The position numbers were made by a program, and so were the translations under genes. The notes below the pieces were generated by a model that worked only from the letters and a program-made list of their open reading frames with translations, was not told the DNA's origin and made no database searches. A DNA stretch of 64,000 bases. Origin: Echinococcus granulosus. Taxonomy: Eukaryota; Platyhelminthes; Cestoda; Cyclophyllidea; Taeniidae. Location of the stretch: the NCBI RefSeq assembly GCF_000524195.1, contig NW_020170529.1:34644-98643 (forward strand). Direction: 5' to 3'. Below, piece after piece: positions 38,283-64,000 of the stretch; the stretch's first letter is position 1, and each line of letters begins with the position of its first letter.

Positions 38283-41200
38283 TACCTGCAAGCATCTGCA
38301 GTCATGTTTCTTCCTTGTTGTGAAAAAACGGATTCAAATGTGACCTGTGACAGCGAGATGAAGTTTAAAAATACCTTGAATTTATCCAAAGAAGAGTTGG
38401 GAGCAAAGTGCTCAGACACGCAAATTTATGCCTTAACAGGTTTATAGTTTATGCTGAATGCGTTACACCGGAACCAAGATATTCGATCCAGGCGTCAATG
38501 TCCTGCCAACACCGATTAGTAGGACGGAACACTGGCTCTATCTGCACATGACTGCAACATGATGAATGGTGCTTGACTAATAAACACGGACAGCGTTTCT
38601 GATTGAGAGATGTGACATTTTGTGTGGAAGAAATGACTTTCAACATGCATCTGCGTGCCTTAATAGTGATGATCCGATGCAACAATCAGTCAGTCAATCT
38701 TATAAGGAATTGCATGGCTAGTACAACTTCCTACCAAAAGTGGACGCTGTAAACAACAGCTGTGACTATGCATTTAGCTCAATTTGCATTTCTTATCTTT
38801 TTGTTAGAAATAAATAATTTCGTCTGTTAGGAATTCAGGGGAAATTGACTACTACAATGCACAAAATTGTTCCCTATAAAGATAATCTGCTCATATCCTC
38901 AGCCCCGGAAACATCACTCACCTCTTCTTTTGTGTTGAGTTTATTCACCTCGTTTGTCACCTTTAGACTAATACTTCAAATTGGTTTAGTGGATCGAGCT
39001 TACATTAACAAGTGATTGCAATACAATAAGACACCATTGCAGCATGATTTGCCTCTGAGTCTGCTGATGCAATGTGATGACCCCAGTAGTGGCAACAACA
39101 CAAAGTAAGACTAAGGGGCGACTTAATCCAACCTCCACACAACACATATAGAGGCCGTAACATGATGGGTTGACAGATTAACTGACAAACTTATGCTCAA
39201 ATGCAATAAATTCTGGCATACGTACTAAGGCTTGCAGCTGATTGGATCCTCGACGATTTGAGGTCATAATACCAAAAGGTCAAATATGAACGGGGGATCA
39301 GAAAAGTGCAATATTAAGAATCACAAGGGACCAATTGCATTTGATGTATTACATATAAGTAGTAAAGAGGAAGTGGACTCATTTTAGATGCATATCAATC
39401 AGCCTGAATCATTCCAATCTTCCTTGCAATTTTAGAGATCCCTCCATACTACCTTGTGTTGTTGGGAATTAGGACCTACCATGAGCTTAAAATTAGCGTA
39501 TCACACACATCATTGCTGCAGTCAAAATGAGACCTCAAGTTGGTTTATTTTTAAGAATTATGGGGCCCCCAACACAAAGTTATGTGGTTGTCGCAATTCA
39601 CACACCACAGTTATGAGTATTCAAATCTTTCAGCATTTCACCTTTAATTTTAAGGCCAAAAAGTAGAGCTAAAATCGGTTTAATTGTATGCAAGCAATGA
39701 AATAGCGTTTTTAACTTTTGCGTTGCTACTACCTTCACGTCTCATCACTCACTGCCTACTAGATCATACTATGGTGTTCCTTCAACAAAGACTTGAGTGA
39801 TGTGGTCTAATTAGTGACTATGAGGAAGATGTACTGAAGAAAGTGGCACAGAGGAGATCTCACTCTGCAAAAAAACTGCAGGCAAACTGTAGATCTGCGG
39901 TGAAGGTCAACTTCTCAGAATTAAAGTAGCTGTGAAAGTATTGACCATAATGTTTCCTACTTTTAGTGGATCATCACCCGAACTAAATTAATGAGCACTA
40001 TCTTAGCCTACCATACCTTCTTTGAATGCTATTCAACAAATGTCACAAGGTGCTGCCCTCCCCAGGCCTGAAACCGACTTTAATCTGGCTCGTGAGATGG
40101 ACAAGCTCGACTCACGTCTATCAGATGGGTTCCAAATGGAAGGCAAATGGTAGAGAGCACAAATAAAGAGTAATCGTGGAGGTAGACGACTGCACGTCTA
40201 CCTATGCTTAATAATGCTTGCATGCAGACTGTCACCCGTAATGTGCAAGTTCTTACACGTTGTAACAAGTAATTGCGACGATCTGTACTGAATGTCCTAA
40301 GAAATGCAAACACTCACCTAAGCAACTTCAGCACTCTTCATTCAAACAAAGCTCACACTGCCCGAAGTTGTTTCTAATGTGTACAGTGTTTTCTTGTTGT
40401 CTTGCATAAAAGTGAGGTGACAGTGATCGTCTGAGTACAGAAATATGGCAATTGTTAGAGATGAGGAGGGCATTTGCAACAAGATGCGAGCCTCGTAACA
40501 TAACGATACTTTGAAATCACTGCTTTTAGGTGACTTCAAGCACCAGAGAGTAGCATTCTCTTCCATTTGAGAATAATATTAAAATAACTTAATTAGAAGC
40601 GATTAAAGTAGAAAAAAGAAAGGAAATTTAGACTTTCGTCGAGGCTGTTTCAGTCACAGTAGACGCACATACTACTTATAACTGCTAAAGCGCATATCTC
40701 CATATCTGGTATCAGGAACGAATGCAAACAGTCGGGTAAAATTCTGAATGAGTAGGCAATGGAGATATATGTCTAGAGTTTTTCCGATAAGTCTTCTCTT
40801 TTGTTCTCACACCTTGAAATAACCCAATAGAAGCAGATGTTTAAAGCTGTGGAAGACCACCTACAATACCACAGTTTCCTGGATAAATAGTTGTCATTTA
40901 ATACTCCTCTCTTAGTTAAGTTATTAAAGTTTACATGATTTATAAATTAACTTAGGGGAGATTTTTGGGGCGTTCCTGACAGATTGCGGATTTCTTGGAA
41001 TCTTCAGGCCAAATAGGGGCAAAAGTTTCTAACACATGTTTAAAAGTTCACTTGTAAACGTAGCAGACAGGGTCTCATTTAAAATTTAGAGCAAATTTGT
41101 GTACGATAGTGTACTTTTTAAACTGACTCTTTTACCTTTAAGAATTAATGGATAAAGGCGAACAAGTGCTTAAAGCAAACAGGTGCAAAGCTGTAAAATC

Positions 41201-44200
41201 TAAAGACAACACTGCTTGACAACTTATGATAGATCAACAATGTAGAGTCCGTGGCAATTTAGCAAAAGAAATCTGTAAAATTTCCAGAATGGTCTAGTTT
41301 TAAACCTTAGTTGGAAGTAACCTAGAAATATTTCGAAAGAATTCATTGGAAACAAGGAAATTTCGCCCATATATTAGGGTAATCTAGGAGCCCTACAAGT
41401 GGATAAAGGGATAAGCGCTCGACATTATCGACGTAGAGGTAGATTTTGAGGGTTTTTATACCTTCTCCTGCGTCACTTCTTACTTTTCTGAGCCTTTGAG
41501 TAAAGTGCAATTAACCGAAAGACAGACATAACAATTACAGCTAGAAAGTACCCGAATTCAACAGTAGGTGTTTGAGGTTCATTCGGCGAAGTGTACCGGA
41601 GCGACAGAATTTGGAGGTATTACTTACGACCTGCGAATTGTTGATATCCACACCATTTATTACACCAGTGGCTTATGATCAGATTTTCCTCGGTGCTCCA
41701 TTTTTTGCTATCCATTAATCTCATTTTCACAAGGATTGGGTGGATTAAATGTTCAAATTCTGCTTAAAATTCGCCATTTTTAATATGGGTAACACCGAAA
41801 TTTCTCTAAAGTTAACTTGAATTTCTTCCGTTTCGAAAGGTTGATTTAAATTTAATCACTCCTTAGCACAGGAATTAAAGGATCTATGTGATGCTGCAGA
41901 CAATTGCAGGAATACCTTAGCCTTCTGCAGCGCTTCTGATTGTTAACAGAATTGGCGTGAGCGGTGCGCCACGCCATTCAGAATGGTGACTGAAACCAGG
42001 ATGAGAGAAGAATCCCTATTGTCGAATTACGACATCCTTCTGATAATGGTTTTAACTTTACACATTGATGTTCACGGAATCCATGCAACGGGAATCCACT
42101 TGGCAGCTGACGCCAACACGATTTCGATTCTCAAGTAGTGCAAACGTGAAGGAGTTTTTGAATCACCCCCATTCGACACACCAGAAAGCTCTTCTTGGCG
42201 CGTAAATCTCGATTCATAACGCATAAATCTTCAGCAGTACAAAGGGTCTTGGATGATACGGCACTCATTATTCACTGCTTCATCTCCAGAAGCACACTGT
42301 GCAAATCTTTTGATTCTAGGCGGTGACTTGTGTCACCTCACATTCTTCAAAGGCTTAGCAACAAATTTTACAGGTTGTGCCGCTGTGCTACCACGTTGAA
42401 TTGGATGTGTGAGAGCATGGTGAAGCGAACCGCGGCGATATTCGACTTCCGCGAACCCATATTTGTTCTATATTGTATCAACATAAACGTTTTTCGGGTT
42501 CCTGCAGGTTACACTAAGTCACTGCAACAGACTGTGCCGAAAATCCCATTAACCCCATTTAATTATCTAATATTTCATCACAATTGCTCCGACTAAAAAG
42601 CTAAACACATGAAATTCTGTATTTCACAAAGTTTTGGAGGAGAAGGATTAGACCCCAGCGATTAATGATAAGTTTAGTTTACAACGGAATATAATCTGGA
42701 TCGAGAGCGAGACGTGATAATCTAACATTTCACCACGTTGAATGATACTGAGAATCGAAGCTATTGTGACAATCACTTTTTGATCGCCTGTAATTCAGCA
42801 TTCATGTTGACGGAGTGAAGCCCACCTATCGATCTCTAAGGCCTAGTATAAACAGATCAGAGAAAAAAAACTTTGTCGTAAATCCAAAGATGTGTTATTC
42901 TCTCTTTCCCTCTCTCGCTCAAGTGTGTGCAAAGCGATCGTAATGCAACAAACAACTTGGACTGCGCGATAAGTGCCTGCAAGGTGGTGCCGAGGGGTGC
43001 GGCGTTAAGCTGGTAAATCCACTTAGCACTAAGCATTTGTCAAGCATTCCAACTACTCAGAAGATAGAGAGCATTTCAAAAAAATTTGGGAATTTGCCTT
43101 CTTTCGAGCAGAAAAATGTACCGTGATTTTACAAAAGGACAAACGCAGATACTCTCTATATCCCTAAACACCCCAATAGGGAACACTAACAATGTAGTTG
43201 GGTTTCTACCGAGAGCCTGATCTTGTACTGAACATGAAACAGGAGCAAAAGCCCAAAGCAAAGAGCATCAGCTAATATCCTTCTCATCGTAAAAAAGAAA
43301 TGAGAATAGTTGAACAAAATTTTGTTGAAAAAAGTCACGGATGAACATAAGGAGCAAAAGTTGAGTTGCATTTTTCAGGCACAGTAACATGGATGATTAA
43401 ATAATGCATAATTTGAGGAAGAAAAAAAAGGAAAGCAGCGTCCACTTAACCATTTAAATGATACTAAGCTAGTTAAGAAAAAAAAAGAGAAAACAAATCC
43501 TTCGTAAAAATCGTAGCACCGGATGCGGATAGGTTTTTACCACGACAGAAAAAACGCCTATTGTGGTGATGATTTTAAGGTTCGACCTGACAGGCTCATG
43601 AAGACAAGAGGGGTCAAATAAACATTTTTTTGATAAGCCTTTGACAATTTTTTCTTGCACCTTAATGTAGTGTTCAATAGTGTGAATCTGAAAGGCCTGA
43701 GTGGGCTCTGGTAAAGTTCCAACCCACCTTCTCACCGAAAAATAAGTACCCTACTAAGTCTAATGACCTTTACAGGCAAATCAACTTTCAGCAATGCAAA
43801 GTCTGCCATTTTATCTACTGAGAGAGTTATAACTCCGGGTACCAATGCGAAGTTGGTAAATTTGACAGTAAAAAGGGACTCTTTTACACTAAGTCTACAG
43901 AGGTCAAACTAAAAAACAGAAAAGCGAATAATGCTGGATAAAACCACAACTTTCCCAGAATAGTTTCAATCCCTGTATCATAATTCTGCATCACCTTCGT
44001 CTTTTCAGAAGGCGGTGTACGAGTTGGGGCATAATTTATACACGTACAGAAAGGACTTATGAGCTATCAACGGAAAATAGTAGGAAAAATAATAAATAAA
44101 AAGATCAGCACAGTTAAAAATTTATTTATAACACATTACGCCATCAAAATTACAATGAGAGACGTAGATGTAACACACATAGGCCACACCTTACATGAAA

Positions 44201-44735
44201 CAAAAAAACGTTTGACATTTTGTGCGTAGGTCGCTACCATGACGTGTTATTACTTGTCAAAAAAAACCTGCGATGGCTCACATGTTTACATTATGAAGAA
44301 CAGATATGTACATCACCGCATCGACACTCTCCGTCATTTTCCTGTACTTTGAAGCCCCATGTGATAGTGCCGGTTAAGGGGTTTATTTGATGAGATTTAT
44401 GCTTCAACTCCAACTTCCAGTGATGCCGAAAATACCGTGGTGGAAGTCAAGCGTGGGGCTATTAACACCTACGCACACATTGAAAGATGACAACAGCTTC
44501 CACAGCCTGTCAGTTTGTGCGTTTTATATTTTTGGCTTATTAGCTGACTAATAAAATAAGCGACCTTTAATAAGAAATAATTTTTGCGTTGCTGAATTCT
44601 TCAAGCAAACGACTGAATCATTGGATTCTTCCAAACGACCCACCCATCATCCACTTCACATTTGGAAGGCGTTCATCATCTTACAATAAGACTGCATTTA
44701 GCTTAGACAAGTGGGTATGATGAATTGCCCATACA

Positions 44736-44985
44736 AACACTCACGCTTGAGAGATTCATCTACTCCATACGACAGCTTGAAAATGTACAAAGTAAGAAAA
44801 GCTTTAATGAAGACGCAAAAAAACAGTCAGGGCCTGTCAGCCAGTTGGAGGCAAGTTCCATTCTTCTCAAGACCGTAAAAAACTTACTCGTGAGAGAGAG
44901 GGAGCGGTATAACCTCATCCTCGGCATCCTGCTCGTTTTCCTCACATTCCTCCAAGCGCTCATCGTCACACCTTCTTGACATTAA
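44736..44985 (+). repeat. Dispersed repeat, second family, plus copy
   Basis: Aligns with the reverse complement of 54310-54600. Conserved blocks include CTTGAGAGA.TCA, CATACGACA.CTTGAA and ATTCCTCCA.GCGCT. Translated, both copies keep a TLER...IRQLE.VQ.KK string in one frame, which may be a relic of a coding element. Confidence 0.65.
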
Positions 44986-45467
44986 CTTTCGATAATTCCA
45001 CGCCACGCTGGGAGCTGGGATGTGAAAGTTTGACAGAAACGCGACTCAAAGGCCTGTAAAAGTGAAATTTGTGGCAGATTTGTCTCGGTGAAAAAGGCAT
45101 GTAGACTGTAATGCCGGTTACCTCACCGAACAGAATATCAGTCGATCCTTAGTAGTAAGCGGCTTTGCTACATTTTGATAGCAAAGTACACGAAAAATAT
45201 TTCCTTTCAAAAATGACGAACAGATATGTCCCAGTCAATGAATGCCGAAATCTAGAGCCTTTCCATTATGTTTGGGAGACTACTTCATTAGGAAACAATG
45301 CGTCTGCCGATCGGTCATTACGCTAATTATCTTCCAAAAGTAGCGAAATTCGCTTCAAGGACAAATTAGCAGGACTTAGTCGATTGAGAAAATGAAATAG
45401 CAGATTGTAGGATGAGATACGCACATATATACAAGAAAATTTGGAAATAGAGAACATGAAGGGAAAT

Positions 45468-63787
<18,320 letters not shown>

Positions 63788-64000
63788 CTGCATACGGGAA
63801 AAAAACAATAAAATAAGTGCTTTTCAAAAGTCAAATGGAATGTGGCAAACCACGATAAATAGGAAACAAGGCAGTGAAGAAAGACAAGGTGGCCTAGAAA
63901 TCGAGTTGGTGTACAAGGCATGTGACGAGGTGATTATGGGATAAGCCACACGAAAGAAACCAGTGACAAGGAAAACACAAGAGATTAAATGCATATATGG
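63788..64000. other. Probable 5' intron of DDX41 at window edge
   Basis: The first visible DDX41 exon starts at a TGCAG acceptor, so this edge should be intron. No start-codon exon with a phase-0 donor was recognised before the window ends. Confidence 0.6.

Larger units (their letters stand above)
36051..44735. other. Long gene-poor stretch
   Basis: About 8.7 kb with no recognisable coding domain on either strand. The only structures noticed are a duplicated 41-bp unit and a palindrome at 38084-38282. Open frames are short and without motifs. No tRNA or rRNA gene was recognised. Confidence 0.5.

Overview
The window looks like nuclear DNA of a parasitic flatworm, most likely a tapeworm. The evidence is a cluster of LC8-type dynein light chain genes (a family expanded in tapeworms and flukes), intron-bearing metazoan genes, one 30-nt intron of the kind known from tapeworms, moderately AT-rich intergenic DNA and many decayed repeats. 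The species cannot be named from the sequence. All gene models below are hand-spliced from conserved protein motifs, GT/AG sites and reading-frame continuity. No transcript data were available.

Layout. Positions 1-9000 hold four dynein light chain genes: two on the minus strand (437-810 and 3746-4098), then two on the plus strand (5505-5865 and 6820-8938). All four have a single phase-2 intron at the same codon. Three are near-canonical LC8 proteins and share a 16-bp upstream element, a TATA-like box and an AATAAA signal about 15 nt after the stop. The fourth is divergent. A decayed copy of a light-chain promoter lies at about 2990-3105. From 9 to 19.4 kb no gene was recognised. That stretch holds a large inverted repeat around a 100-N assembly gap, microsatellites and two GC-richer repeat-like islands.

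A two-box HMGB chromatin protein lies on the minus strand at 19452-19988. After two copies of a dispersed repeat comes a long plus-strand gene for a PIAS-type SUMO E3 ligase (22471-31734; SAP, PINIT, SP-RING and SUMO-interacting motif; first exon not found). From 31.7 to 45.4 kb there is repeat-bearing DNA with no recognisable gene. The right third is filled by a minus-strand DDX41/Abstrakt DEAD-box helicase gene. Eight coding exons are visible (45468-63787), the introns reach 4.6 kb, and the 5' end is probably beyond the window.

The genes do not form a pathway. HMGB, PIAS and DDX41 are nuclear housekeeping or regulatory genes; the light chains act in dynein motors and as dimerisation hubs and are often tegumental in these worms. 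The most distinctive local structure is the light-chain cluster with its shared promoter grammar. The inverted repeat at the gap may be partly an assembly artefact.
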